From the NCBI GenBank assembly GCA_963971405.1, contig OZ020487.1, positions 8,839,344 to 8,903,343 on the forward strand: a DNA stretch of 64,000 bases, read 5' to 3'. A model generated the notes under the pieces. It had not been told where the DNA came from. It made no database searches and was given only the letters and a program-made list of their open reading frames with translations. Source of the DNA: Psococerastis gibbosa. Taxonomy: Eukaryota > Arthropoda > Insecta > Psocodea > Psocidae. Below are positions 23,550 through 37,200 of the stretch, in pieces. The number at the start of each line of letters is the position of its first letter. Within the stretch, counting starts at the first letter, position 1. The position numbers and the translations under genes were made by a program.

Positions 23550-24056
23550 ACTAGTTACTAGTTACGGAGGGCATGTAAGGCAGGCGGTCCCGGGCTTTCC
23601 TAGTTGAGTGTAAGAGAGGTCTTTATAGCCCTATCTCCGCTAGGTTGGTTTAGTAATAGAACAAAAATAAGTCCTTATTTATATGTTTTAGTCGCTATTA
23701 ATGTAAACTAAATCCAATAGGTCACTTGGTCCTTGTTAAAATAATAATATTGAATATTTTACTTGTGTATTGTAGTACCACTATAACAAATAAATAGACC
23801 TAAATAGCAAATATCACAGTGAATTCAGAAACTATTGTATTGTATATATACCCTCTCGCACATTATTGATAAAATCAATCGCAAACATTATACTATAAAA
23901 GATAAAAGAAAAGAAAAAAGAAATATAACAAAAGGCTTTAGCTGCTGCGTATATAGATTTATTTGTCATGCAATGAAGTTAGTTCTCTTATCGCTAAGGG
24001 TAAATAATTAGTATTGAGCAACCTTGACCTTAACATGGAACACATAGGCAGGGATT

Positions 24057-24487
24057 CCACATACGTACATCGTCAATGAAAATTATGAAACTGAAGGATA
24101 TTTCAATTTTCCATTGATGGCGGCCATTCCACCTGTTTTTTCAAATATGGACAATTTTCTATTGAAACGTATGCGCCAAATTTTTGAAATTTGTTTGGAT
24201 TTGTTTCTTGAAATTGTATTTGTTTTCTTCGTCGCCTTATTATTTAAACCTTATTATAATTTTTATACAGAAATGCGTTCTTTTTAAAGAAATCAATTAA
24301 AATAGTTGTACTTGTCATATCCCATGACGCCATTTTTTAATTTTAGTTTGTTTCTTTCATTGTTTGTGATTTTACTCTATGATCAATTGATCATTGATCA
24401 ATTTTAACAATGGCATAGAGTAAAATTAAAATGTCCTTCAATTTCATAATTTTCATTGACGATGTACGTATATGGGGAATACCCGCC
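24057..24487. mobile_element. Foldback MITE, GGCGG-ATTCCA family, arm type 1 with long centre
   Basis: ATA flanks both sides, the tips are GGCAGGGATTCCA and GGGGAATACCCGCC, and the arms carry ACGTACATCGTCAATG. Near 24121 a second tip GGCGGCCATTCCA starts, so a nested or composite copy is likely. The centre (24290-24430) closely matches the centre of the element at 40435-40676, whose arms differ. Confidence 0.8.
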
Positions 24488-24568
24488 ATACATAGGCCTA
24501 ATAATTATCCTTGAGAGTTGTGATCACTATAGCCATCATTGTTCATGATAATATTTCTTATCGTCAGA

Positions 24569-26220
24569 ATCAGAGGCGGGGGGGGGGGGGGGGCAAGTTG
24601 GACCGTGCCCCCCCCCCCCCAGCCTCGAACAATGTAAGACGTGGTTCATACTTCATGGTCCCTTTTACAGCATTATGAATATAGGCATTCCTTTTTTAGC
24701 TTTGTAAAATCTGCAGCTATACTTCACAACTATTAAAATGCGTAAAACCCTACTATTTTGCACTTATATTTTCAATTTTTCCTTATCCTGCCTGATGACG
24801 TCATAAGGTGCCACGGTACATTGCAATCGCCATTAGCGTTGTGCGTTGTGAGGCAATAGAAAAAACCGGTACCACTGTGCCCGTACATGCTTTCCTATTT
24901 ATGAATAAGAATAGGTACCGAGATAGATAATATAGGCTAGGTAAGTATTTTCATGGTACAGAGGGGGCCTCAGAACTCATAAAAGGGGGGAGGCACTTGT
25001 CCCCCCGGGAGAAATTTTTTGAAAAATAGGGCTGAAATGGTGAGGTTTTACGCACTTTGAGAGCAGTGCCGGATTAACCCATGGGCACTTGGGGCACGGG
25101 CCCCCGGCCCCCCCCCAGAAATGCCTAAAATTTCGGCCCCCCCAGAATAAGATATTTTAAGATTAAAATATAAAAAAATTAGAATTTAAAAGTTTGGAAT
25201 TGACGGGAAGTAGTGTTATTATTATTATTTTTTTCCTGCAATGCTGGTAGGTAGATATTTATGAATTTTAGTGGAGGTTGCAACTTGCACCAGAGGCTGA
25301 CGAAGCGACCTGCTATCGCCCCCCTCCCCCCTTTGGAAGGCAGTTATATTCATTGCCTCTAAAATCGAAGTGCTACAGCACTCAAAATGCGCAAAACCTC
25401 ACTATTTCAGACCTATTTTTCAAAACGTTTCTCTCGGGGGCGACCCCCGGGCCCCCCTTGTCCACAATTATGTTTATTCATTCTAATATATTAGCCTTGT
25501 TGCTTTTAAAATTCGTAAAACCTCACCATTTCAGCCCTATTTTTCAAAAAATTTCCGGGCCCCCTTGTCCATAATTATATTGATTCTTTGTAATATGTAG
25601 GTAAGCTTTCTTGCTCTCAAGATGTGGAAAACCCCAATATTTCAGCCCTCTGTCTCCTGAGCAACTTTTATGAAAATGGGTGCAGAGGCACCAAATTATA
25701 CCACAGCACCTTGGAAAACCTATCGTTACGCCACTGACAAGTGCCTCCCCCTTTTATGAGGTCTGGGACCGCCTGTGTCTGTGGCCCCCTCGTCCGCCTC
25801 TGGTTTGCACCCACGCCCCCCCCCCCCCATATCTTGTGCCCCCGGCCCCCCCAGGGGTTAATTAATCCGGCACTGTTTGAGAGCAATAAGGCTTATATAT
25901 TACAAAGAATCAATATAATCGTGGACAACGGGGTCCCCCCTGGGAGAATTTTTTTGAAAAATAGGGCCAAATAGGTGAGGTTTAACGCACTTTGAGAGCA
26001 ATAAGGCTTATATATTACAAAGAATCAATATAATAAAGTGGACAAGGGGGGCCCAGGGGTCCCCCCCGGGAGAATGTTTTTGAAAAATAGGGCTGAAATA
26101 GTGAGGTTTTGCGCATTTTGAGTGCAGTAACACTTAGATTTTAAAGGCAAAGAATATAACTGCTGTCCAAGGGGGGGGGGGGGGCAATTGCCCGCAGTGC
26201 CGGTCGCTGCGTCCGCCTCT
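24569..26220. repeat. Composite repeat block with tandem TTTTTGAAAAATAGGGCTGAA modules
   Basis: Repeated units of about 110 bp carry GGGCCCGGGGGTCTCCCCC, GAAAAATAGGGCTGAAAT and GGTTTTACGCATTTTGAG. They occur several times here in both orientations and again in 29156-29853, 45529-46419 and 46758-47372. One hAT element (25064-25875) is inserted in it. CAGAGGCGG-type tips at 24570 and about 26219 may be its own ends, but no matching 8-bp duplication was found. Confidence 0.6.
25064..25875. mobile_element. hAT-type element, CAGTGCCGGATTAAC tips, 8-bp TSD
   Basis: TTTGAGAG is duplicated exactly at 25056-25063 and 25876-25883. The TIRs are CAGTGCCGGATTAAC and TTAATCCGGCACTG. An unoccupied copy of the target (CGCACTTTGAGAGCAATAAGG) follows near 25987-26007, giving direct empty-site support. 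It is 812 bp and non-coding. Confidence 0.92.
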
Positions 26221-26751
26221 GCCATGGTAAACGGGAATGCCCAAAGGTGCCCCTCTGAACCACAAACACTAACAAATACATCAAAACAGTAAATAGATAT
26301 ATTTGAATCTGAAGGCATTGATGTCGTATGGTTAAATTTGGGTTGCCTCGAGTTTCCCTATCCCCAAAAACTGAATTGATACAGATGGTACGATTGCATG
26401 GGCTAGAACGGACACATTAACATATTACAACGCAGTAGTAATGGCAGGATATGCAATGAATTGTGGAATTATCCATAATTTCCCACACTTTTTTGTATTT
26501 TGTAAAGCCATTAAACAAACCCCAATTCTATCTAGTTTTACTCGTCAAAATCTTCCAGGGAGAGGGGCGTGTCCCATGGGGGAGGGGGGTGGCTGCCTAC
26601 TTACTGTATATATACGGTAGATACTTCAATAAGTCCCTACTATACCGGAAGGTAATCCCTCCGTTTCTACCCATACAGGATTCACTACTGTTTGGTCAAA
26701 TAGCCAGGCTCCCAGCAGGCATCGTATATAATATAGGCACCACACAAATCC

Positions 26752-26955
26752 AGTGGTGGCGCTACGGGGTGCCCCCTGAAAATTTCTCCCCCCCCCCCCC
26801 ACTTTTGGAATATTTTGCATGTTATTATGTTATAGAATTTTTGTAATTCAAAAACGTCATTATACCTACTCCCAATGAAAAATATTTTGTGTTTTCATTG
26901 GCCCCCCAGATAGAAGTCATGCCCCCTCCTTGAAATTTCTAGCGCTGGTACTGCG
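26752..26955. mobile_element. hAT-like MITE related to 20816-21043 (reversed)
   Basis: The tips CAGTGGTGGCGCTA and TAGCGCTGGTACTG and the internal CCAGATAGAAGTCATGCCCC match the family of 20816-21043 in the opposite orientation. No target duplication is visible. Confidence 0.6.
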
Positions 26956-27192
26956 CGAATATAGATAGCCTACTGGTACCTAACTCCTAAGTACCGGTAT
27001 TACCATTGGTAAGGGGCATTCTGCGCCAGGAATTCGACTGCCATGACGTCATTACTAATTACGATGAAGTATACAACATCGACCAATGGTGGCAACTCTC
27101 CAACGCCAATCCACAACAATCCCACCAGTCGGCCTTCAGTCTTTGCCTTGTGCAGTTTATACCTATATTCGGATAACACACGTTTTGGTGAC

Positions 27193-30100
27193 ATGTCATA
27201 TCCACAAACGCAAGCACAAGGCGGTTGGACGCAACCTGTCCAGGGGCAACCTATGCATGTACAAGTGCCAATGCAGCCGCAAGTGGCTGGACAGCCTGCT
27301 GTGGTCATAGTGGGCGGTTGCCCCAATTGTCGAGTAAGTACCTACTGTTCTACCATTGTGTCGTTGAGCCCAGCAAATAAAAATTCTTAATAGGGCTATA
27401 TAGGGCTCTGTTATACACGAGGATTTCTTCCAAAATTATTGTATAAAAAGGGGCGTTCAAGGAACACAATATGTATAATCAAGGCCGTAGCCAGGATTTT
27501 TTTCACAAATTTCATTCTTATTTTTCCTCTCAAAATCCGATTCTATCTAGTACCAAGCCATTTCATAATTTCGGGGGGGGGGGGGGTAGGTCAACCCCCC
27601 ATGAACCCCCATTGGCTGCGGCCTTTTGTATAATCCTACCTCCAAAAAAAGAAACTTGTACGGGCCAGGTCTATTATATGGCTACACCCATGGATCTCTC
27701 AGTAAACTTACTAGGTATAGAAAATGGCACAGAATATGTACCTACATGGAGTTATAAAGACACTGATGCATGATTAAAAAATAGGCTATATTATGCAGCA
27801 AATATACGGTGATGCTTTTAATTAATAAAAGTCAATTAAGCCTGTACGGTACCTAACTATACCTATACATTACAAAGTGTGCATGTGCTTGGGGCTGTAT
27901 GGACAATGTAGCCAATGTAGGCTAAGTCTTACTCGTATCATGTATGTCACAGGAAAACATAACTCAATTCGCTGTTGCGTGTTTTCGGTCGTTTCCTTTG
28001 AAACTAATGAATTAACACTCGATACAGTAGTTTTATATGACCTTAAACCCAATTGAAAAAGAACCAATCCGAGTTTACTCGAACATGCTTTCCAATTTCT
28101 CAAATAGTAGGGAGAGAAAATGATAAATTTCATGGTAAATAATTTTCCTATGGCTAAAATATCACTGACGTCACTGGAGGTGACGTAAATTCTAGATAGG
28201 GCAGACTAACACATTACCACACAGCAATAATGGCAGGGCACGCAATGCATTTCAGCGTGAATTGCTTTCATTTTTTCAAAATTTTTTTTTTTGCACGAAA
28301 CCAAATAGTTTTTTGGTAAAGCAAACTGTCCGGTTTCGTTATTCAATTTAACACCTAAAACATGCCTGAAGGTAGAAATCATCGATAGAAAGGTTTCGCA
28401 GAAAAATTATTTTTAGTCATTTACCATTAAAATTTAATTATTTTTATTTTTTACCCCCAGAAGCAAACTATCAAGGGGTAAGCGACCCCCCTCATTTTAT
28501 CAACATTAATAACGACTACAATATATACTTACTTACTTTTTCCGCGCCATTTCCTCATGGAGGGTCGGCGGCAGAGCTGCGGCGTTTCCAGACGTTTTTG
28601 TCTTGCGCGTCCTCCCTTGTGAGCCCGGTTTCTTGCAGGTCGCTTACAATTTTCCTCTCCAGGGTGAGCTTTGGGCGCCCACGTGCTCGGCGTCCAGATA
28701 CCATCGCCTCTCCCACTCTTCGTATAAGCGCTGATGCCTCTCTCCTTTGCACGTGTCCCCACCAGCTGAGCCTCTTCTCTCTTAGTTTTTGCACCACGTC
28801 CGTTGTTCGCATTTCTTCCCGAATGTCGTCGTTTCTGCGCCTGTCATTTAATGTTGCGCCATATGCCCTCCGCAGCATCCTCATCTCCGCTACGTGGATC
28901 ACTACAATATATGTGAATTTAAAAGAAATCGTTGGAGTCGTTTTTGAGAAATAATTTTTCTAGACGTTTTTTTGGAGTTTTTTGAGAATAAACCCCCCCC
29001 CCCCCAAATTGAGTTAGCCCAAAATAAATAAAACTGTCCCGAGGCATGATTTCTGTGAACCTACATGCCAAATTTCATACAAATCCACAGAGTAGTTTGC
29101 CCGGAAACCGATGAACAGACAGACAGACAGACAGACATTCATACAGACAGACAGAGAGTGCCGGATTAACATATTACAAAGAATCAATACAATTATGGAC
29201 AAGGGGGCCCGGGGGTCTCCCCCAGGAGAATATTTTTGAAAAATAGGGCTGAAATGGTGAAGTTTTACGCATTTTGAGAGCAATAAGGCTTATATATTAG
29301 AATGAATCAATATAATTGTAAACGAGGGGGGCCTGGGGGTCTCCCCCGGGAGATTTTTTTTTTTTTAAAATAGGGCTGAAATAGTGAGGTTTTGTGCATT
29401 TTGAGTGCTGTAACACATAGATTTTAGAGGCAAATGATATAACTGGAGTCCAAAGGGGGGGGGGGGGCGCAATTGCCCGCAGTGCCGGTCGCTGCCTCCG
29501 CCTCTGGTTTTTGAAAAATAGGGATGAAATAGTGGGGTGTAGTTTGAGTGTAGTAGCACTTAGATTTTAGAGGCAAAGAATATAACTGCCTTCCAAAGGG
29601 GGGAGGGGGGCGATAGCAGGTCGCATCTTCAGCCTCTGGTGCAAGTTGCAACCTCCTCTAAAATTCATAAATCTACCTACAAGCATTGCAGCAAAAAAAA
29701 AAAAACACTATTTGCCGCCAATTTCAAAACTTTTAATTTCTAATTTTTTATTTTTTAATATAAAAATATCTCATTCTGGGGGGCCGGAATTTTAGGCATA
29801 TCTGGGGGGGCCGGGGCCTGTGCCCCAAGTGCCCATGGGTTAATCCGGCACTGCAGACAGACAGACATACAGACAGACATACAGACAGAGTAACGACAAA
29901 CAGACATTTCGTAAAAACCACTTTTTTGGTTCCTGGGACCTCAAAACGTGCAAATCCGTTGAAATCTCGGAATCGAAAATTTCGACCATCAGAAAGCTTT
30001 CCTTATACTACTTATAAATTGGTAAGCAATAAATTGAGTTTCGGGTCAATAAATAGTTATGCATAAAAGAAAATAAGCACTAACTAGGATCAACAGAACT

Positions 30101-33100
30101 GTCTCATTCCACTGTTGATCCAAGTTAGTGTTTATCTGTTTCTATTTCTATTACACCTGATGATGAAAAATTAATTTTTAGTCAATTTTCATGAAAATTG
30201 AGTCATTTTTATTTTTTTACCCCCAGAAGCAAACTATCAAGGGGCAAGCGACCCATTGCTTTTTTTAAACATTAATAATTTGTTTTAGAGAAATAATATT
30301 TTTAGTAGCCTACAGTTGGAAGTTTTTTGAGGGTGAAACCCCCCAAATTTGAGTTAGCTCCAAAAAATGGTCTTGAGGTATAGTTTTTTTGAGCCTATAT
30401 GCTATAGTAAATTCCATGCAGATCCACCGAGTCATTTGTCTACAAATCGATGAACTGACAGACAGACATTTTGTAAAAACCACATTTTTTGGTTCCTGTA
30501 GCTGAGACCTCAAATCGTGTAAATCCGTTGAAATCTCGAAATCGAACACTTTGACCATCACAAAGCTTTCCTAATGAGGTTCATTTGTGACGTCATTTTG
30601 TAGATGGCAGCACCAGTTGCAATGATATCAAAGCCTCAATCTTTTGAAATTATTTTATTTATGTATTATTTTAAAGTGATATTTTTCTATAAATCATGGA
30701 GAATATATATATATATTAAATTATATGCAGCGAAATAAGGTCCAGGCATAGTAAAAATATTAAAATAATTATAATTAGATGCTAAGAGCTTAGTTTTCAC
30801 ATGCTAACGGCGGCCATTTTGAATAATATGGATATCGGGACATTCCCTAATCTCAGGCCAGGCCAGGCCGGCCTTTTTTTTAGACCACAGACAAAAGAAA
30901 AATAAAAATTTATTTATTTTAGTTTTAAATGTTTATTTATTGAATAAACATTACATTTTTAATATAATATCACTTAATTATATTATAATGATACGATAAA
31001 ACTACATGTAACATTTTTATTCCCCATCTCAATAAATAATTAATTTTGTGTAGGTTTCATTGGCGCTAGTTTTGTGTCAGCCTTCCAGTAATGCTTTTAT
31101 TATTAATTGAATAATTAATTAGTATTAGGCGGCTATTCCATCTGTTAATAATCCGTCATTTGTGCATTAAAATTGATGAGATGTTTGTTTTAAGGAGACT
31201 ATTATGTAGATACTTAACTTATCAATTAGATATTAAGTTAAAATATGGTGGAGACTTATTATTGATAGGTATCTCTACATATTATAACTTAATTTATAAT
31301 AGATAAATTAAGTGTCTATATAATAATCTCCTTAAAACAAACATCTTATCAATTTTTTAATGCACAAATGACGGATTATTGACCGTTGGAATGTAACGTA
31401 AATGATTTAGGTCTTTAACTATTAATTTTCAGTCTTCGTAGAGATGGTTTAGGCTTCGACAGCTTGTAGCCTAAGGGCTAAGTAATGTAGATTTGGTTTC
31501 AGGCTAAGTTATATAGTAGGCTTATATGTTGTTAATTAATAAAAACAAAGATGGAAGATGAAAAAAAAAACTATATTGACAGTCAGAATCAACAGGCACG
31601 AAGTGTTCTGCAGTATATAAAAAGATAATAAGTTAAAATGTTATTGATAATAGATCGCGCCTTACCGCTGAGTCACCGGCACAAGCTGTAAGTTGTGATT
31701 CCACTACTTATCTACCCGCAGTCGACGCCAATGATGATGACGTCATAATGCCCCGGCCTGGCCTGGACGGGCCTGAGATTAGTGCTACTCGTCGGTCACC
31801 TTCACGTCTGTGTTTCCACATTCGTTTGCACTGCGCATGCTCGTGGACGTACCACAGAACATCGTATATATATATTAGAGTACCTACTCATCGTAGCACG
31901 TAGCCTACCATTATTAGTGAATTTAGTTTTATTCTACTTCTGCACCTAATAAGGTTGCAGTGGCTGCCCAAGACATGCCAAGGTTAGAGGTAGACGTAGC
32001 CTATACGTGGTTTCACCAGAATGACCTAATATAGATAGCCTACTGCAGGGACGGATCCAGTCCATTTTTAGGGGGGTAGTTGGGGGTGAAAATAGAAGAA
32101 ACATAGTATGTAGTATCTATAAATAAGAGCGTAATAAATTAGCTTACAATATATACTATTTTTTGGTGGGGGGAGGGGGGCAGCTAAATGAAGCAGTGAC
32201 ACACCTAATGTTCAAATTATGTAAATAGGATTAAAGAAGCTTGATGTGTTTTGATATTACAAAATAATTAACGGAAAAATTAAAATTCCACAATTAAAAA
32301 TTAATTACACTTATATTGTGTTTGCAATGAGGTTCTGTAAGGACTGTTCTGGTCACTAGTTTCGCTGACGACAAACCGATATCCATATTATTCAAAATGG
32401 CCGCCGTTTGCATGCGAAAACTAAGCTCTTAGCATTTAATTAATTCATTTAATATTTTTTATAATATTTTTACTATGCCTGGACCGTATTTCGCTGCATA
32501 TAATTTAATATATATGTTCTCCATGATTTATAGAAAACGATCACTTTATTATTTATTATAGCCTAATATTTTTATTATTTTTATTTATTATAATTAAAAA
32601 TCATTTTAAAATAGTATTGAGGCTTATGAAAAAATCAACGCTTTGATGTCATTGCAACTGGTGCTGCCATCTACAAAATGACGCCACAAATGAACCCCAT
32701 TGAAAACTTAACTGCACTTTACAGAATAGTCAGCAGCACAGAACATCTAAATAGCCTGCAGTACCGTAGGCCAAAAGTAAATTAAGTAAAATTTACTTAC
32801 TTAAAATAAAATCACAAACAAAAGTGGAACGTGTTAAAACGTAAAACTTCAAATCCACGAGCATGCGCAGTGCAAACGAATGTGGAAACAGACGTGACGC
32901 TGACCGACTCGTTATCGGTTTGTCGTTAGCGAACCTAGTGACCAAAACTGTCCCTACAGAACCTCATAACTACGCATAAATTGGAAAGCAAAAAACCTTG
33001 TTAGTGAGCCACTACCTGTCTAGACATGCTTGTCTATTTATTCATTAGCTTCATTACTGTGATAGTTTCACGGTAAATATATAAGTGCTCAATGTCTAAA

Positions 33101-34199
33101 TATAAAAATATTTTTTTTTTTTCAAAAACGAAACCTTGCTTGGGAAATATACCTATTCAGTTTTGTTATTCTATTTTGCACCTAAACATACCTACCTGAA
33201 GTAAGAAAGCATCGATAGAAAGGTTCCTCAGAAAAATTATTTTTTTAGTAATTTTTTATGAAAATTTAACCTTTTTTATTTTTTATGCCCTGAACCAAAC
33301 CATCAAGGAATATGGGACGTAGAGGGTTTATTTACATAAATAGGTAGCCTACCGTACTACAATATATGAGGAGCTTGGTTACAAACGTGGCCAACTCCAT
33401 TTTTTTACAAAATGGGGTTTTGATCCGACCTTGCAGAAAATTTTAATGTCCACCTGCACGTTGTAAAATAAAGTGACAAAATCAGCCAGATTGCGCACAG
33501 AAGTGCTGATAAGTCTAGGGTTAGCTATAAACTTAATGCAATTTTCAACAGAAAATCCACTCTCCTGAAAAATTCTACAACTTGGAGTTGGCCATGTTTG
33601 TAAACAGCCTCCTCATATAATTATGTGAATTTCAAAGAAATCGTTGAAAACAATTTCGAGCGAAAAAGATGATTCTTTTTTTAATATTTAAAACCCACAA
33701 ATGAAGTTATCCAGAAAATGAAAAGTACTACAGCTAGTACATATTTTGGTGAATCTTTATTCCGATTCTCATCAAATTCTAATGAGTATAGTTTTGCCCC
33801 AAATTGAGTTGCAGACATACGGACTGACATTTAGTAAAAACCTGAAAACGTGCAATTGAAATTGAATATACTGTACGTGTATTTATAATAAGGGAAGGAG
33901 AAACCGCCACCCCGCGAAGAGGGGTCAGTGCTTTAATGACATCTCCCTACAACTGATCAGCCAGAGCCGAAAGGGATTAATTGTATAGAAACAATTTAAT
34001 GATTTAATTGAAGGCTACCAGATTCTTAAAACTTCAAAGCCGGACATAAGTCAAAATTTTTTATTGGACTAAGATTCCTGCAAAAAACTGGTTATACCTA
34101 CATCATATAAAAATATACGTTCTTATATCTCAACGTTTAATCGCTTGTCTCTCCAATGAGACTAATGCCACGTTTTTAGCGAGATTAAAAAAATATATG

Positions 34200-34241
<42 letters not shown>

Positions 34242-37200
34242 TTCAGGGTGCCCCAGACCATCCGTCCACCTACTTTTTCTCGAAAACGAAAGACGTCAGA
34301 GGTCTGAATTTTTTTTTATCAGTACAAAATGGGGGTTGATGCATTTCTGGAAATTAGTTTGGAATTTTTTGGGGACCTGGAAGGGGGTTTTGGGGGGTCC
34401 GTATGCTGTTTCTCAGAATAATCAAATGTAAAGGTATATCAAATTGCACATCATTTAAAAGCTTATAAAGTGTTCATTCTTAATTTACAAAAATTTTGAT
34501 TGTAACAGGTTCAGGTACAGCGAGTCTTTAAAAGTCAAACTTTGGGTACCTGTGGACTGTTAGTGTGCTGAATGCTAAAAGTCAAAACCAGATTTTCTGA
34601 TAAAGAAAAAATAGGAGTACCTGATGATCTTACCTTGGTGTACCTGAGTTTTTCAGTTCAGGTACAGTAAACAGCTAAAGTTTGAGATTAAATTTCTCTA
34701 AAATATCAAATGACATCATATGGCATGTTCTACCTTAAATGAAAGCTTATTACAAGAGTTATCAAGTTAATTATACAAATCGTACCTGAACCTGCGCCTG
34801 AACGGGGAGGGTGGCGAAGGGTGGGAATGGGTCACCTAAAGCATGACAAGTGACACCTCAAATGAAAGCTCTTGACTTCAGCTTAACAATGACCCACAAA
34901 TTTTAATACCAAAAATATAAAAAAATGTATTTATCGACATGTTCATCGTTTCTAGGTGAAGGGTTTGTTCTTTAAATTCTGGTGGTATTGTAAAGGTACG
35001 GCGGTTTCTTTCATTAACTTGGTAACTCTTCTAATAAGCTTTTATTTAAGGTACAGCCTGTCATGCTTCGGGTGACCTATTCCCACCATTTCCCCCTCCC
35101 TGCTCAGGCACAGGTTCAGGTACTAAACTTTGTGTGTCATTGTTAAGCTGGAGTCATGAGCTTTCATTTGAGGTGTCACTTGCCATGCTTCGGGTGAACT
35201 ATTCCCCCCCCCCTCCTCGTTCAGGTGCAGGTTCAGGTACTAAAATTTGTGTATCATTGTTAAGCTGGAGTCATGAGCTTACATTTCAGGTGTCACTTGC
35301 CATGCTTTAGGTGACCCATTCCCACCCTTCGCCACCCTCCCCAACCAGGCGCAGGTTCAGGTACGATTTGTATAATTAACTTGATAATTCTTGTAATAAG
35401 CTTTCATTTTAGGTGCAACATGCCATATGATGTCATTTGATATTTTAGAGAAATTTAATCTCAAACTTTAGCTGTTTACTGTACCTGAACTGAAAAACTC
35501 AAGTACACCAAGGTAAGATCATCAAGTACTCCTATTTTTTCTTTATCAGAAAATCTGGTTTTGACTTTTAGCATTCTGCACACTAACAGTCCACAGGTAC
35601 CCAAAGTTGGAACCTGTTGGGATACAATCAAAATTTTTGCAAATTATGAATGAACACTTTATAAGCTTTCAAATGATGTGTAATTTGACATGCCTTTATA
35701 CATTTGATTATTCCGAGGAACAGCATACGTACCCGCCCAAAACCCCCCTTCCAGGTCCCCAAAAAATTCCAAACTAATTTCCAGAAATGCATAAACCCCC
35801 ACTTTGTAATGATTTAAAAAAAATCGGACCTCTGACGTCATTCATTTTCGAGAAAAAGTAGGTGGACGGATGGTCTGGGGCACCCTGTATGAAAAAAAAA
35901 AAAAATAAGTTTTTGACATCTAATTTGGCCCTCAAATGAAACAATTTTCTACACTTTTCTCAAAAGCCGAACATTTTCGGGATACTGTATTCAAAACTTT
36001 CTGGGGACTCCGGACAGGGCACTTGGAAAAGGGGAACTCTCCGCACTGAATCAGGACATGCCTCAATTTAATTTAACCTCAGTTAGAAACCCCAATAAGT
36101 AACTTATATAGTACTTCTGTTGAGTTATGACACGTCTCCTGTCGCATGGTGTATAAAGACTCGCACAAGTGCAAGTAAGCTACCATCATCGAAGATTGGC
36201 AATAATAATGTCAATTTCTTCTGCTCTGAAAAGGGAATTGCCAAGCTCTTGCCAAACCACCGCCTCAGGTTTTTCAACCAGAATGTTCTTCTTCTGTCAG
36301 GAGCCCTCTGTCCCCTCTTCCCCTGGATTTTTACATACAGAAGGCGATACTTTTAATTCCTCACCACATGCCCAAAGTATGTTAGTTTCCGTTTCTTAAC
36401 CTTAAATTTTTCCAGGTTGGTGTTCTTGAAGACGATTACTCCTGCTGTGCCATCTGCTTAGCCGTGTGCTTCTTTCCAATTGGACTTCTGTGTTGTTACG
36501 CCATGCGAAATAAGAAATGCGTTCACTGTGGTGAGTGTCTTAAATAATTTTTGAACGCGGATCAGTGTAGTCCGATTAAGGGGTAGAGAACTACTGGTCG
36601 ATCCCACCATCGATTGAAAAGTCTTAATAAGGAATGCTGCCGTCTAGTATTCCTTATTGATACTTTTCAAACGGTGGTGGGACAAAGGCCTAAGCTATGA
36701 AGTGGAAAATTTTTGGTTCAATATCTCCTTCTTCAATCTCAACATGATTGGTTGGCAGCAACTCCCTGCATATCATCCTCCAGCTCTTTCGATGCAGCGC
36801 CGTTCCTCTTCAGCTCATGGTACGTTCGAGCTCCTGCGTCCTCCTTCAGTTGATCCATAAATTCCTTCTTCGACCTTCCTCTTCTGTTGGTTCCTTCCAC
36901 TGTGCCCTCAATGATGGTATGCACCAGATTTTCGTGTCTTAATAATACCTACCCGGCCTATATGGAAGGATTATTCCTTCAATTAAAAGTCCGGATGAAG
37001 TTCCTTTCATAGGTCGCGATAATACTGTCAGGACATGTAGAGTAGTGGTACGGACTCTGACTTTCACCCGAAAGGTTGTTGGTTCGAGTCCTACACATCC
37101 TACACTTTCTGGCCATGCTTCGGAGGGCATGTAAAGCAAGCGGTCTCGGGCCTTTCTAGTTGAGTGTAAGAGTCTTGGCTTAGCAATAGAACAAAAAGTC

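Larger units (their letters stand above)
22631..23690 (+). mobile_element. tRNA-derived SINE, family S1, split by a hAT insertion
   Basis: The head (ACATGTAGAGTAGTGGAACG, box B region GTTCGAGTCC) lies before 22698. The body (GGAGGGCATGTAAGGCAGG) and tail resume after 23557. The interruption is the hAT element at 22699-23549. Confidence 0.85.
28087..30027 (-). mobile_element. TIR element of about 800 bp, family A, interrupted twice
   Basis: The ends are GCTTTCCAATTT and AAATTGGTAAGC. Inside are the hallmarks of family A: CAAACTATCAAGGGG, GAGTTAGCCCAAAATAAA, a (GACA)n run and TTTCGTAAAAACCACTTTTT. It is interrupted by a LINE tail (28527-28900) and a hAT element (29156-29853), so the ancestral copy was about 850 bp. 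Confidence 0.85.
30574..32700. repeat. Foldback element with 270-320-bp arms, rearranged interior
   Basis: The left arm 30574-30839 and right arm 32377-32700 are inverted copies. They share GGTTCATTTGTG, AGATGGCAGCACCAGTTGCA and CTAAGAGCTTAGTTTTC, ending at GGATATCGG. The interior holds a TIR element (30846-31787), a foldback MITE (31128-31398) and pieces of a third inverted repeat (31793-31850, 32326-32376). Confidence 0.75.

Noticed and set aside
26752-26955. An 8-bp target duplication for this hAT-like element
   Set aside because: The flanks CACAAATC and CGCGAATA do not match.
29110-29165. A (GACA)n run considered as a CRISPR-like or tandem regulatory array
   Set aside because: It is an ordinary microsatellite inside family A, present in other copies.
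36120-36399. Plus-strand frames of 76-78 codons just before BRI3 exon 2
   Set aside because: The opposite strand reads a clear LINE tail, so these are its shadow.
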